Shown piece after piece: positions 1-10,277 of a stretch of 64,000 nucleotides of DNA (position 1 is the stretch's first letter; every line of letters begins with the position of its first letter). The notes below the pieces were generated by a model. That model ran no database searches. It saw only the letters and a program-made list of their open reading frames with translations, and was not told the DNA's origin. Location: positions 16,632 to 80,631 of the forward strand of contig NZ_AXAU01000027.1 of NCBI RefSeq assembly GCF_000472965.1, written 5' to 3'. Made by a program: the position numbers and the translations under genes. The DNA comes from Bradyrhizobium murdochi (GTDB taxonomy: Bacteria > Pseudomonadota > Alphaproteobacteria > Rhizobiales > Xanthobacteraceae).

Positions 1-312
1 ATTCTTGGCGATCACGAGAAGCGCGCCGTCGTCGATCTTCTTGCGGCCGATCTTCCAGGCTTCCGCGACGCGGAGCGCGAATTGCTCGATGGCCTCGCCG
101 TCCGTCGTCGGCACGATCAGCACCGCGATCTGGCTGCCCTTTCTCGCCTCGAGATCCCTAAGCTGCTGCGTCAGCGCGGCAACGTCGCCGGCAGCGAGCG
201 TGCCGGTCTGATCGACGACCCGCCCGCTCAAGGGCGGCACCGCGACGAGCGCCAGGGCTGACGCGGCCCAGCACAGCAGTAACGCAAGAAGGGACGCTCT
301 CGCAGCGTTCAT
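1..312 (-). CDS. TPM-domain (YgcG-like) protein, cut by the window edge
   Basis: The first 104 codons of a gene that runs off the left edge. The start is ATG at 312; the N-terminus is a hydrophobic signal-like stretch (LLALLLCWAASALALVAVP) followed by VVDQTGTL and then LEARKGSQIAVLIVPTT, which is the usual opening of a TPM_phosphatase (YgcG) domain. Family members are membrane-anchored or exported proteins of poorly defined role. The start lies 20 bases after the LemA stop on the same strand, and LemA-TPM pairing is common in proteobacteria, so the two are probably one operon. The C-terminal part, including any glycine-rich tail or membrane anchor, is not visible. Confidence 0.8.
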   Translation of the reverse strand, partial: MNAARASLLALLLCWAASALALVAVPPLSGRVVDQTGTLAAGDVAALTQQLRDLEARKGSQIAVLIVPTTDGEAIEQFALRVAEAWKIGRKKIDDGALLVIAKN

Positions 313-332
313 CGCAGTGGCCTTTTCAGCCG

Positions 333-941
333 CTACTTGGCGGGCGCCGGCGTCGGGCTGAAGTCCACCTTCGGCGCCGTCGAGATCGCCTTCTCGTTCT
401 CGACCGCAAAATTCGGCTTTTCCTGGTAGCCGAACGCCATCGCCGTGAGATTGTTCGGGAAGGTGCGGATGCTGACATTGTAATCCTGCACCGCCTTGAT
501 GTAGCGGTTGCGCGCCACCGTGATGCGGTTCTCGGTGCCTTCGAGCTGCGCCATCAGGTCGCGAAACAGCGCATCCGATTTGAGCTGCGGATAATTTTCC
601 GTGACGACCAACAGCCGCGACAGCGCGCTCGTTAGTTCGCTTTGGGCGGACTGGAATTTCTGGAACGCAGCGGGATCGTTCAGCACCTCCGGCGTGGCCT
701 GGATGCTGCCGACCTTGGCGCGGGCATTGGTGACGCCGAGCAGCACGTCCTTTTCCTGCTGCGCAAAGCCCTTTACCGAATTGACGAGGTTGGGCACCAG
801 ATCGGCGCGGCGCTGGTACTGGTTGACCACTTCTGACCACCCCGACTTGACCCGCTCGTCATTGGTCTGGATGGCGTTGTAGCCGCAATTGGTCAGACTC
901 AGCGTCGCCAGCGCCGCCAGTACAGTCCAAACTCTGCGCAT
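333..941 (-). CDS. lemA: LemA family lipoprotein
   Basis: A 202-residue protein. The N-terminus is a lipoprotein signal with Cys19 in an LTNC lipobox, so it should be anchored to a membrane facing the periplasm. The body matches LemA: YNAIQTNDERVKSGWSEV, then YQRRADLVPNLVNSVKGF, then a long alpha-helical region ending in FPNNL and FGYQEKPNF. The molecular role of LemA is not settled; it is usually found beside TPM-domain proteins, as here. A GGGAG ribosome site lies just upstream of ATG 941. It is divergent from the crotonase gene at 1103, with about 160 bases between them. Confidence 0.92.
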   Translation of the reverse strand: MRRVWTVLAALATLSLTNCGYNAIQTNDERVKSGWSEVVNQYQRRADLVPNLVNSVKGFAQQEKDVLLGVTNARAKVGSIQATPEVLNDPAAFQKFQSAQSELTSALSRLLVVTENYPQLKSDALFRDLMAQLEGTENRITVARNRYIKAVQDYNVSIRTFPNNLTAMAFGYQEKPNFAVENEKAISTAPKVDFSPTPAPAK

Positions 942-1102
942 CGAACTCTCCCAAAGGAAAGTTCAACGCCAACCCATCTGATTGGTTGCGTCTGGCATGC
1001 AAGGCGCGAGCCTGCTTCTGGTTCATTTTGCAGCCGATTGCCCTTGCCTATCATTCGCCGAAATAACAACATGGCCGATAATAATAATTGAGGGAGGGCC
1101 GA

Positions 1103-1954
1103 TTGACCGCTTTCGAAACCATTGTCGTGGAGCGGCCGGAGCCGCGCATCGCGCGGATCGTGATGAACCGGCCCGAGGCGCGCAACGCGCAGAACCTGCA
1201 GATGACCTACGACCTCAACGCCGCCTTCGATCAGGCGGTGCAGGACGACGCGGTCAAGGTCATCATTCTCGCCGGCAACGGCCCGCATTTCTCGTCAGGG
1301 CATGACCTGCGCCCCGGGGCTAAGAATACTGCCGGCGTGGATTTTCCGCCGGTCGGAAATTGGGGCGGGTTCGCCGAACCCAACGCCCACGGCCGCTTTG
1401 CGCGCGAGCAGGAAATCTATCTGCAGATCACGCGGCGCTGGCGCAACCTTGCAAAGCCGACGATTGCCGAAGTGCATGGCAAATGCATCGCCGGCGGATT
1501 GATGCTGGCCTGGGCCTGCGACCTCATCGTCGCAAGCGATGATGCCGAGTTCTGCGATCCCGTGGTCACCATGGGCGTCTGCGGCGTCGAATGGTTCGTG
1601 CATCCCTGGGAGCTAGGTCCGCGCAAGGCCAAGGAATTGCTGTTCACCGCCGACGTCTGGAGTGCGCAGGAAGCGCACCGGCTCGGCATGGTCAACCACG
1701 TGGTGCCGCGGGACGAGCTTTCCTCCTTCGTGATGAAGCTTGCTGAAAGGATCGCGGCAAAACCTTCCTTCGCGCTGAAGCTGACGAAGGAAGCGGTCAA
1801 TCGCTCGGTCGACGTGATGGGACAGCCCGCGGCCATCGAACAGGCATTCGCGCTGCATCAGCTCTGCCACGCGCACAATCTTCAGGAATTCGGAATGATC
1901 GTGGATCCCGCGGGCCTCCATCCCTCCGTCCGGAAACCGGCACAGGCCAGCTAA
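1103..1954 (+). CDS. Enoyl-CoA hydratase/isomerase (crotonase) family protein lacking both usual glutamates
   Basis: A 283-residue crotonase-fold protein. I start it at TTG 1103 because GAGGGAGGG lies 5-12 bases upstream; an earlier TTG at 1088 has no ribosome site. The oxyanion-hole strands are visible (FSSGHDL and GKCIAGGLMLAWACDL). The two acids of classical enoyl-CoA hydratase are absent: the GGGCELA position reads AGGLMLA (Glu to Met) and the following PE position reads DPVV (Glu to Val). It is therefore probably not a simple hydratase; isomerase, hydrolase or C-C lyase chemistry on an acyl-CoA is more likely. It leads a co-directional unit with two acyl-CoA dehydrogenases. Confidence 0.88.
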   Translation: MTAFETIVVERPEPRIARIVMNRPEARNAQNLQMTYDLNAAFDQAVQDDAVKVIILAGNGPHFSSGHDLRPGAKNTAGVDFPPVGNWGGFAEPNAHGRFAREQEIYLQITRRWRNLAKPTIAEVHGKCIAGGLMLAWACDLIVASDDAEFCDPVVTMGVCGVEWFVHPWELGPRKAKELLFTADVWSAQEAHRLGMVNHVVPRDELSSFVMKLAERIAAKPSFALKLTKEAVNRSVDVMGQPAAIEQAFALHQLCHAHNLQEFGMIVDPAGLHPSVRKPAQAS

Positions 1955-1975
1955 GAAAAGGTAAAAGCAAATCAG

Positions 1976-3109
1976 ATGGACCTCACTTTGAGCGACGAGC
2001 AGCGATTGCTGCGCGAAAGTGCCGACCGCTTCGTCAACGAGACTTACACCGCCGATCACCGCCGCATGATCGCGAACGACCCGCTCGGCTTCAGCATGGA
2101 TATCTGGAAGCAGTTCGCCGATCTCGGCTGGCTGGCACTGCCGATTGCCGAGGCACATGGCGGCCTCGGCGGCGGCGCCATCGAGATCGGTATCCTGATG
2201 GAAGCATTTGGGCGCGGCCTCGTTACCGAACCTTATCTCTCCACCGTCGTCATCGGCGCTTCGCTGATCTCGGCGTGCGGCACGGAAACGCAGAAGCAGG
2301 CGCTATTGCCGAAAATTGCCGATGGTTCACTGATTCTGACATTCGCGCATTCCGAACGACAGGCGCGCTACGACCTTGCCAAGGTGGCTACGACAGCGAA
2401 GAGAACACCTGACGGCTGGCGTATCGATGGACAGAAGATCGCCGTGCTCGACGGCAACGCCGCTGGGCAGATCATCGTCTCGGCGCACATCGATGGCGGC
2501 AAGATCGGTCTGTTCATGGTGCCGCAAGGCGCGGCCGGCCTCACCTCACGTGATTTCCCCCGCCTCGGCGGCGGCCGGGCCTGCCACCTCGAACTCAGGG
2601 ATGTGCAGCTTCCCGCCGATGCCCTGCTCGGCGATGGCAGCGACGCGCTGCCGGCGCTCGAAGTCGTGGTCGACCGCGCCATGGCTGCGCTCGGTGCCGA
2701 AGCCGTCGGCATCATGCAGACCTTGCTCGACCAGACACTGGAATACACCAAGATACGAAAGCAGTTCGGCCGGCCGCTGTCCGCCAACCAGGTGATCCGT
2801 CATCGCCTCGCCGATATGGCCATGCAATGCGACGAGGCGCGCTCGATGGCGCTGCGCGCCGCGCTGATGGCCGATGCCGAACCGGTCGCGCGCAGCCGCG
2901 CCGCCTCGGGCGCCAAAGCCAAGATCGGCAAATGCGCGCGCTTCGTCGCCGAACAGTCGGTACAGCTTCACGGCGCGATGGGCGTTACCGAAGAGCTGGA
3001 CATCGGCTCCTACTTCAAGCGGCTGCTCGCCTTCGAGACGCTGTTCGGCGGCAGCGCCCATCATTATCGCCGCCACGCCGCCCTCGGCGGCCGTGGCGTC
3101 CACGTCTGA
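1976..3109 (+). CDS. Acyl-CoA dehydrogenase family protein (first of a pair)
   Basis: A 377-residue FAD flavoprotein with the standard acyl-CoA dehydrogenase order: helical N-terminus (DLTLSDEQRLLRESADRFV), a divergent middle beta domain, and a C-terminal helical domain with QTLLDQTLEYTKIRKQFGRPL and AEQSVQLHGAMGVTEE. The C-terminus reads AFETLFGGSAHHYRR; the glutamate is shifted relative to the usual YEGT motif. It begins 21 bases after the crotonase stop and ends 13 bases before a second dehydrogenase. Paired dehydrogenase genes of this kind often encode mixed complexes acting on bulky ring- or side-chain acyl-CoAs. The substrate cannot be read from the sequence. Confidence 0.92.
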   Translation: MDLTLSDEQRLLRESADRFVNETYTADHRRMIANDPLGFSMDIWKQFADLGWLALPIAEAHGGLGGGAIEIGILMEAFGRGLVTEPYLSTVVIGASLISACGTETQKQALLPKIADGSLILTFAHSERQARYDLAKVATTAKRTPDGWRIDGQKIAVLDGNAAGQIIVSAHIDGGKIGLFMVPQGAAGLTSRDFPRLGGGRACHLELRDVQLPADALLGDGSDALPALEVVVDRAMAALGAEAVGIMQTLLDQTLEYTKIRKQFGRPLSANQVIRHRLADMAMQCDEARSMALRAALMADAEPVARSRAASGAKAKIGKCARFVAEQSVQLHGAMGVTEELDIGSYFKRLLAFETLFGGSAHHYRRHAALGGRGVHV

Positions 3110-3122
3110 ACAGGAGCGCAAG

Positions 3123-4319
3123 ATGGATCTCACTTTCAGCGCCGAAGAGCGCGCCTTCGAACAGGAAGTGCGCGACTTCATCGTGGTCAACCTGACGCCG
3201 GAGATGAAACGCGCCACCGCGCTGACGCCCTCGGTATTCTCCGATCCCGATATCGGCATGGCCTGGCAGCGCGCACTGCACAAGAAGGGCTGGGGCGCGC
3301 CGGGCTGGCCGGTGGAATATGGCGGGCCGGACTGGACCCCGGCGCAGCGCTGGATATTTGAGGCCGAATGCGCCCGCGCCGGCGTGCCCAATGTGAACGT
3401 GATGGGCGTCAAGATGGTCGGCCCGGTCATCATCGGCTTCGGCTCGCTCGAGCAGAGGAACTTTTATTTGCCGCGGATTCTCTCGGGCGAGGATTACTGG
3501 TGCCAGGGCTATTCCGAGCCGGGCTCGGGCTCCGACCTTGCCTCGTTGAAAACCCGCGCCGTGCGCGACGGCGACGACTACATCATCAACGGCACCAAGA
3601 TCTGGACCACGCACGCCCACCACGCCAACCGGATGTTCGCGCTGGTGCGCACCAACGAGACCGAGCGGCAGCAGGACGGCATCTCCTTCATCCTGATCGA
3701 CATGAAGACCCCGGGCATTACGACGCGGCCGATCCTGACCATCGGCGGCGACCACGAAGTCAACCAGGTATTTTTCGACGACGTACGGGTGCCCGTCGCC
3801 AACCGCGTCGGCGAGGAAGGCAAGGGCTGGACCTACGGCAAATATCTGCTCGAGTTCGAGCGCGGCTCCGGCATCGCCTCGGCCAAGCTGCGCGACGCAC
3901 TGAAGACGGTCTCTAGCCTTGCCGAATCTGACGCGACCGGCCGCGCCATCGGCGATCCCGATATCGCGGTGCGGATGTCGGAGATCGAGGTCGATATCGA
4001 CGCGCTCGAGATGACGGAATTGCGCGTGCTGTCGGCGCTGCAGACCGGGCAAAATCCCGGCGCGGTGTCATCGCTCCTAAAGCTGCGCGTCAGCGAAATC
4101 CGCCAAGCGGTAACGCGGCTCGGCGTCGACGTGATCGGCAATGACCGGCTCTATGTCGAGCCAATGCGGCCGCTCTACCGGCTCAACGAGGTGCCGGGAA
4201 TCCCCGAGGAATTGCTTCCCGTCGTGCCTGAATATCTGAACGGCCGGGCCTATACGATCTTCGGCGGCTCGTCAGAGATCCAGCGCGACATCGTCGCAAA
4301 GATGGTGTTGGGGCTGTAA
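3123..4319 (+). CDS. Acyl-CoA dehydrogenase family protein (second of a pair)
   Basis: A 398-residue protein starting at ATG 3123, preceded by CAGGAGCG. It has the full dehydrogenase layout: WPVEYGGPDWTPAQRWIFE early, WCQGYSEPGSGSDLASLKT (flavin/substrate loop) in the middle, and YTIFGGSSEIQRDIVAKMV at the end. At the position of the medium-chain enzyme catalytic glutamate (YEGTSEIQ) this protein has FGGSSEIQ, so the base is missing or placed elsewhere. It follows the first dehydrogenase closely and most likely forms a complex with it, as in the FadE/ChsE heteromers of sterol catabolism. Confidence 0.92.
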   Translation: MDLTFSAEERAFEQEVRDFIVVNLTPEMKRATALTPSVFSDPDIGMAWQRALHKKGWGAPGWPVEYGGPDWTPAQRWIFEAECARAGVPNVNVMGVKMVGPVIIGFGSLEQRNFYLPRILSGEDYWCQGYSEPGSGSDLASLKTRAVRDGDDYIINGTKIWTTHAHHANRMFALVRTNETERQQDGISFILIDMKTPGITTRPILTIGGDHEVNQVFFDDVRVPVANRVGEEGKGWTYGKYLLEFERGSGIASAKLRDALKTVSSLAESDATGRAIGDPDIAVRMSEIEVDIDALEMTELRVLSALQTGQNPGAVSSLLKLRVSEIRQAVTRLGVDVIGNDRLYVEPMRPLYRLNEVPGIPEELLPVVPEYLNGRAYTIFGGSSEIQRDIVAKMVLGL

Positions 4320-4329
4320 GTGCCTCTCG

Positions 4330-4407
4330 GTCATTCCGGGGCGCGCAAAGCGCGAACCCGGAATCTCGAGGTTCCGGGTTCGATGCTACGCATCGCCCCG
4401 GAACGAC
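4330..4407. repeat. Palindromic intergenic repeat of Bradyrhizobium type
   Basis: A nested inverted repeat between convergent genes. The outer arms are 4330-4343 and 4394-4407 (one mismatch in 14); the inner arms are GAACCCGGAA (4354-4363) and TTCCGGGTTC (4372-4381), perfect over 10 bases around CTCGAG. It can fold into a long cruciform or hairpin and may act as a bidirectional terminator. Repeats of the CATTCCGGGGCGCGC type are, from memory, widespread in Bradyrhizobium genomes. Confidence 0.85.
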
Positions 4408-4412
4408 AACGT

Positions 4413-6737
4413 TTACGTTCCCGCCCTCGCATCCCTTATCGCCTGCCAGATCTTCGCCGGCGTCAGCGGCGTGTTGAGCTGCTTGATGCCGAGCTCGCTC
4501 AACGCATCCATCACGCCGTTGGTGACGCAGGGCGGGCCGCCGATGGCGCCGGATTCGCCGCAGCCTTTGGCGCCGAGCGGGTTGGTGCGGCACGGCGCGG
4601 AATCGTCCAGCGTCACGGCGATCGGCGGAATGTCGTCGGCGCGCGGCACGCAGTAGTCCAGGTAACTCGCGGTCAATAGCTGCCCTTCCTCGCTGTAGGC
4701 GACGCCCTCATAGAGCGCCTGCCCGATGCCTTGGGCGACGCCGCCGTGCACCTGGCCGGTCACCAGCATCGGGTTGACGGCAATGCCGACGTCATCGACC
4801 GTGGTGTAACGCACCACCTTGCTGACGCCGGTTTCCGGATCGATTTCGACCTCGCAAATGTGAGTGCCGTTCGGCCAGCTCGGGCCGTCGACTTCGCCTT
4901 CGGAATCGACGGAGAGCCGCGCGCCATCTTCGTTCTTCGCGATCTCGAACAGGCTGATGCGCTTGTCGGTGCCGACCACCGTCAGCCAGCCGTCGCGGTA
5001 CTCGATATCCTCGATGGACGTTTCCAGCACGTTCGAGGCCTTCTCGCGCGCCTTCTGGATCATGTCGTTGGTCGAAACTGCAACCGCCGTGCCGCCGACA
5101 AACAGCGAGCGCGAACCGACGCTGCCGAAGCCGGTGGCGAGATCGGTATCGCCCTGCACGACGTCGATCTTGTCCATGGGGATGCCGAGCGTATCGGATA
5201 TCATCTGCGTGTAAGTGGTCTGCAGGCCCTGCCCCATCGCCATGGTGCCGGAATGCAGGATAATGCGGCCTTCCGCGGTCGCGTGCAGGCTGACCTTTTC
5301 GGTATGCGCCCGCCCGCCGGTCCATTCGATATAGCTGGTGAGGCCGCGACCGTAGAGCAGGCCCTTCTTCTTCGCCGCCTTCTTGCGCGCGTTAAAACCG
5401 TCCCAGTCCGAAAGCTCGGAGGCGCGCGACAGCATGTACGCGAAGGCGCCGGAGTCGTACACCTGCCCGACCGCATTGGTGTAGGGCAGTTGCGCCGGCT
5501 TGATGTAGTTCAGCTTGCGGATGGTACGCGGGTCGATTCCGATCTGACGCGCGGCAGCATCCATCAGCCGCTCGACGATGAACACGGCTTCGGGCCGCCC
5601 GGCGCCGCGATAGGCGCCGACCGGTGCGGTGTGGGTCATCACCGATTTCACCTCGAAATGCACCAGCGGCAGGTCGTAGACGCCGGTCTGCACGAAGGGC
5701 CCGAGCACCAGCGGAATGATATTCGCGGTCCCCGACGAGTACGCGCCGGTGCCTCCGATCGAACGCACGCGGTAAGCGAGCACGCGGCCCTTGGCGTCGA
5801 GCGCGAATTCGCCGGTCGAGGTAAGATCTCGGCCATGGGTGCCGCCGACGAACTCGTCGGTGCGGTCGCCGCGCCAGCGGATCTTCTTGTTCAGCTTGGT
5901 CGCGGCGTAAGCAACGATGCCGTCCTCGGGATAGAGGCTGGTCTTCTGGCCGAAGCCGCCGCCGATGTCGCCGACCAGCACGCGGACGCTGTCCTTCGGC
6001 CGCTTCAGAATGGATTCCGCGAGCAAATCCCGGGTCGAGCCGGGCGTTTGCGACTGCACGTGCAGGATCAATCGGCCTGTTTTCTTCTCGATCTCGGCAA
6101 TCGTCGAGCGAGGCTCCATCGCGGAGGGCACCAGCCGCTGGCTGACCAGGTCGAGCGAGACCACATGCGCAGCCTTGGCAAAGGCCTCCTCGACCTTGGC
6201 GGCATTGCCGTAGCTCATGGCAGCGACGATGTTGTCGGGCGCCTCGGGCCATACTACGGGTGCGCCGGGCTTCACCGCCTCGACAGGGTCGACCACCGAG
6301 GGCAGCACCTCGTAATCGACCACGATCGCTTCGGCCGCGGTCTGCGCCAGCACGCGCGATGTTGCGACCACGGCGGCCACAGCTTCGCCGGCATACCGCA
6401 CGATTTCATGCGCAAGCAGACGTCGCGGCGGCACCGTCATCGGCGATCCATCCGGCCGCTTGAAGATCGCGAGCGTCGGGATGGTGCCAACATCGTCCTT
6501 GATCAGCTCCGCGCCGGTATAGATCGCGTGGACGCCCAGCATCCCGGCGGCATCAGTCGTATCGATCGAGACGATTTTGGCATGGGCATGGGGCGAGCGC
6601 AGCACGTAGAGCCAGAGCGCGCCCTCGTCGGGCTTGTCGTCGATGAACTGCCCCTTCCCGGTGAGCAGTCTCTGGTCTTCCAAACGCTTGACCGGCTGGC
6701 CCGCACCGAAACGCATATTGCCGGGAAGAATGTTCAT
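4413..6737 (-). CDS. Molybdopterin-binding xanthine dehydrogenase/aldehyde oxidase family large subunit
   Basis: A 774-residue catalytic subunit of a molybdenum hydroxylase. The N-terminal a/b hammerhead domain (RFGAGQPVKRLEDQRLLTG, HAHAKIVSID) is followed by the Mo-cofactor domain with GDIGGGFGQK and the form II active-site loop GAYRGAGRPE; the base glutamate lies near the C-terminus in GCGESGAIG. These enzymes hydroxylate aldehydes or N-heterocycles with water and pass electrons to FAD and 2Fe-2S subunits. No small or medium subunit gene is adjacent, so it must borrow them from elsewhere or be part of a scattered set. It is convergent with the dehydrogenase operon. Confidence 0.92.
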   Translation of the reverse strand: MNILPGNMRFGAGQPVKRLEDQRLLTGKGQFIDDKPDEGALWLYVLRSPHAHAKIVSIDTTDAAGMLGVHAIYTGAELIKDDVGTIPTLAIFKRPDGSPMTVPPRRLLAHEIVRYAGEAVAAVVATSRVLAQTAAEAIVVDYEVLPSVVDPVEAVKPGAPVVWPEAPDNIVAAMSYGNAAKVEEAFAKAAHVVSLDLVSQRLVPSAMEPRSTIAEIEKKTGRLILHVQSQTPGSTRDLLAESILKRPKDSVRVLVGDIGGGFGQKTSLYPEDGIVAYAATKLNKKIRWRGDRTDEFVGGTHGRDLTSTGEFALDAKGRVLAYRVRSIGGTGAYSSGTANIIPLVLGPFVQTGVYDLPLVHFEVKSVMTHTAPVGAYRGAGRPEAVFIVERLMDAAARQIGIDPRTIRKLNYIKPAQLPYTNAVGQVYDSGAFAYMLSRASELSDWDGFNARKKAAKKKGLLYGRGLTSYIEWTGGRAHTEKVSLHATAEGRIILHSGTMAMGQGLQTTYTQMISDTLGIPMDKIDVVQGDTDLATGFGSVGSRSLFVGGTAVAVSTNDMIQKAREKASNVLETSIEDIEYRDGWLTVVGTDKRISLFEIAKNEDGARLSVDSEGEVDGPSWPNGTHICEVEIDPETGVSKVVRYTTVDDVGIAVNPMLVTGQVHGGVAQGIGQALYEGVAYSEEGQLLTASYLDYCVPRADDIPPIAVTLDDSAPCRTNPLGAKGCGESGAIGGPPCVTNGVMDALSELGIKQLNTPLTPAKIWQAIRDARAGT

Positions 6738-6883
6738 CAGTTTGTCCTTAGCTTGTTCGGATTGGGCGGGGTTTTAGCGGTTTTTCACCGCGAGACAACT
6801 CATTCAGCCCGCTGCAACAAAAGCGCCAGCGCTGAAGACGCAAGCACCGCAGCAGGGCACGATTCTGCCTTCAGAGGGGACTA

Positions 6884-7984
6884 TTAGCCGCGGCTGATAT
6901 CCACGATGTCGACGTTGACATCGCGCGTTTCCGAACCGCGTTTCAATGTGATGCGGACGCTTTTGCCTGCACCGACCTGCTCGATCTGGTCGGTCAGGTC
7001 GGAGAGCCGGTGAACCGGCTTACCATCGGCTTGAACGATCACGTCGCCGAGCGCGCCCGAGTTGAAATCGACGCCACGGATGCCGGCCCGTTCGGCCGGA
7101 CTTCCGGGCGCGGTGCGCACGACGATCACCCCTTCGACGCCCATGCGCGTCGCAACGGCTTCGCCGGCGGCGACGATCCCGATCCCCGGGGTCGGCACCC
7201 GACCATTCTTGATGAGCTCGGGCACGATACGATTGACGATATCGGCCGGAATGGCGAAGCCGATGCCGGCGCTGGAGCCGGAGGGCGAGATGATGGCCGT
7301 GTTGACGCCGATCAACCGTCCCGCCGAGTCCAAAAGGGGGCCACCGGAATTGCCGGGATTGATCGCGGTGTCGGTCTGGATCACGTTGGCGATCTCGCGA
7401 CCGCTGCTGGTCGGCAGCCGCCGCTTGAGCGCGCTGATGATTCCGCTCGTCAGCGATTGATCTAGTCCGAATGGGTTGCCGATCGCAAATGCAATTTGGC
7501 CTACCTTGAGGTCATTAGAACTGCCAAGCGCCACCGGCGGCGGCAGTTGGCGCGGATTCCGGATCCGCAGCACCGCCAGATCGTAGTTCGGTGCAACGCC
7601 GACGATTGAAGCTTGGGCCACCTCCCCTGAGGCAAAGCGAACTGCTACCTCGCGGCCATTTTGCACGACGTGATTGTTGGTGACCACATGACCGCTACTG
7701 TCCCAGACAAAGCCGGTGCCGGAGGCTGCCGGGCCCGAGGTTGCCGGGCTTTCGTCTTCGGCAAAGGGATTGGCCATGGAGGATCGTGCCGCAACCTGCA
7801 CGACAGACGGCGAGACCCGCTCGAAAAGCTCGATGTTTGCGCGCTCGGCGTCGGACAGTGGGCCCCGCTGGTCGACGCTGCGGGCGACTGTATTGGTCCA
7901 CGGGCTGTAGCGGATATTGGAGAGGGTAAGCGCCACCAGTACGGCTGCGATGGCGGCTAATGAAAGCGCGAAGCGACGATTCAT
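6884..7984 (-). CDS. Trypsin-like serine protease with PDZ domain (DegP/HtrA type)
   Basis: A 366-residue periplasmic or membrane-anchored protease. Residues 1-25 are a hydrophobic signal/anchor. The catalytic triad is clear: His in VVTNNHVV, Asp in NYDLAVLRI, Ser in INPGNSGGPLLD. One PDZ domain follows (VEGVIVVRTAPGSPAERAG to KPVHRLSDLTDQIEQ), so this is a single-PDZ DegS/HhoB-like form, shorter than DegP with two. Such proteases degrade or sense misfolded envelope proteins. It is divergent from an FtsH-type protease 332 bases away, suggesting a paired protein-quality-control locus. Confidence 0.93.
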   Translation of the reverse strand: MNRRFALSLAAIAAVLVALTLSNIRYSPWTNTVARSVDQRGPLSDAERANIELFERVSPSVVQVAARSSMANPFAEDESPATSGPAASGTGFVWDSSGHVVTNNHVVQNGREVAVRFASGEVAQASIVGVAPNYDLAVLRIRNPRQLPPPVALGSSNDLKVGQIAFAIGNPFGLDQSLTSGIISALKRRLPTSSGREIANVIQTDTAINPGNSGGPLLDSAGRLIGVNTAIISPSGSSAGIGFAIPADIVNRIVPELIKNGRVPTPGIGIVAAGEAVATRMGVEGVIVVRTAPGSPAERAGIRGVDFNSGALGDVIVQADGKPVHRLSDLTDQIEQVGAGKSVRITLKRGSETRDVNVDIVDISRG

Positions 7985-8316
7985 CGATCACTCACTTGAT
8001 ATCGCGATATCGCGCAAAGCGCGCGATGCGGAAGGTAAGCAGTCCGGGCATCATCACACCAACCAAACGTCCTGGCCGGACTAAAGTTTCTGAACTTTCA
8101 GAGACTTAATCATGCGGCAAAATCGACCAGCGGGCCTGATTTATGCATGACGGTTTGTCGCGCAAGCGGCGCGGCCTTGAAACCAAATCCTGCCATTCTA
8201 ATTGTTCTAAAGCCGCAGTCCGTCATTGCGCCGCCGGTCCTGATCGGGCGCCTGGCATGGCCATCAGGCAAAGGTCCCGATGCGGCTTCCTGCGACAAGG
8301 CGTCCGGAGTTGCGAG
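7985..8316. other. Divergent intergenic region between the two proteases
   Basis: A 332-base region with no convincing gene, from which both protease genes are read outward. Its clearest element is the inverted repeat at 8084-8107 described separately. An open frame runs upstream of the FtsH start into this region but lacks a ribosome site and FtsH-like residues, so I treat it as untranslated leader. Confidence 0.6.
8084..8107. promoter_or_regulatory. Inverted repeat in the degP-ftsH intergenic region
   Basis: AAGTTTCTGA (8084-8093) and TCAGAGACTT (8098-8107) form 10-base arms with one mismatch around a 4-base loop. No T-run follows, so it is not an obvious terminator. Its place between two divergent stress proteases suggests a regulator site or an RNA hairpin in the ftsH leader. 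Confidence 0.5.
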
Positions 8317-10158
<1,842 letters not shown>

Positions 10159-10173
10159 GCTACGCCGGAAATT

Positions 10174-10258
10174 GTAGGGTGGGCAAAGCGAAGCGTGCCC
10201 ACCGTCTTTGCTTGAGCACGATGGTGGGCACGGCGCTACGCACCTTTGCCCACCCTAC
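10174..10258. repeat. Palindromic intergenic repeat (GTAGGGTGGGCAAAG type)
   Basis: The outer arms GTAGGGTGGGCAAAG (10174-10188) and CTTTGCCCACCCTAC (10244-10258) are perfect over 15 bases; the inner arms CGTGCCCACC (10194-10203) and GGTGGGCACG (10223-10232) are perfect over 10. It lies between convergent genes and could terminate both transcripts. This family is, from memory, abundant in Bradyrhizobium and relatives. Confidence 0.88.
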
Positions 10259-10277
10259 GGAATCTCGCAAGCTGCGT

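Noticed and set aside
4731..6887. 718-codon open frame on the plus strand opposite the molybdenum hydroxylase
   Set aside because: It is rich in His, Arg, Asp and Gly from antisense reading of GC-rich codons, matches no family, and lies exactly over a well-supported gene.
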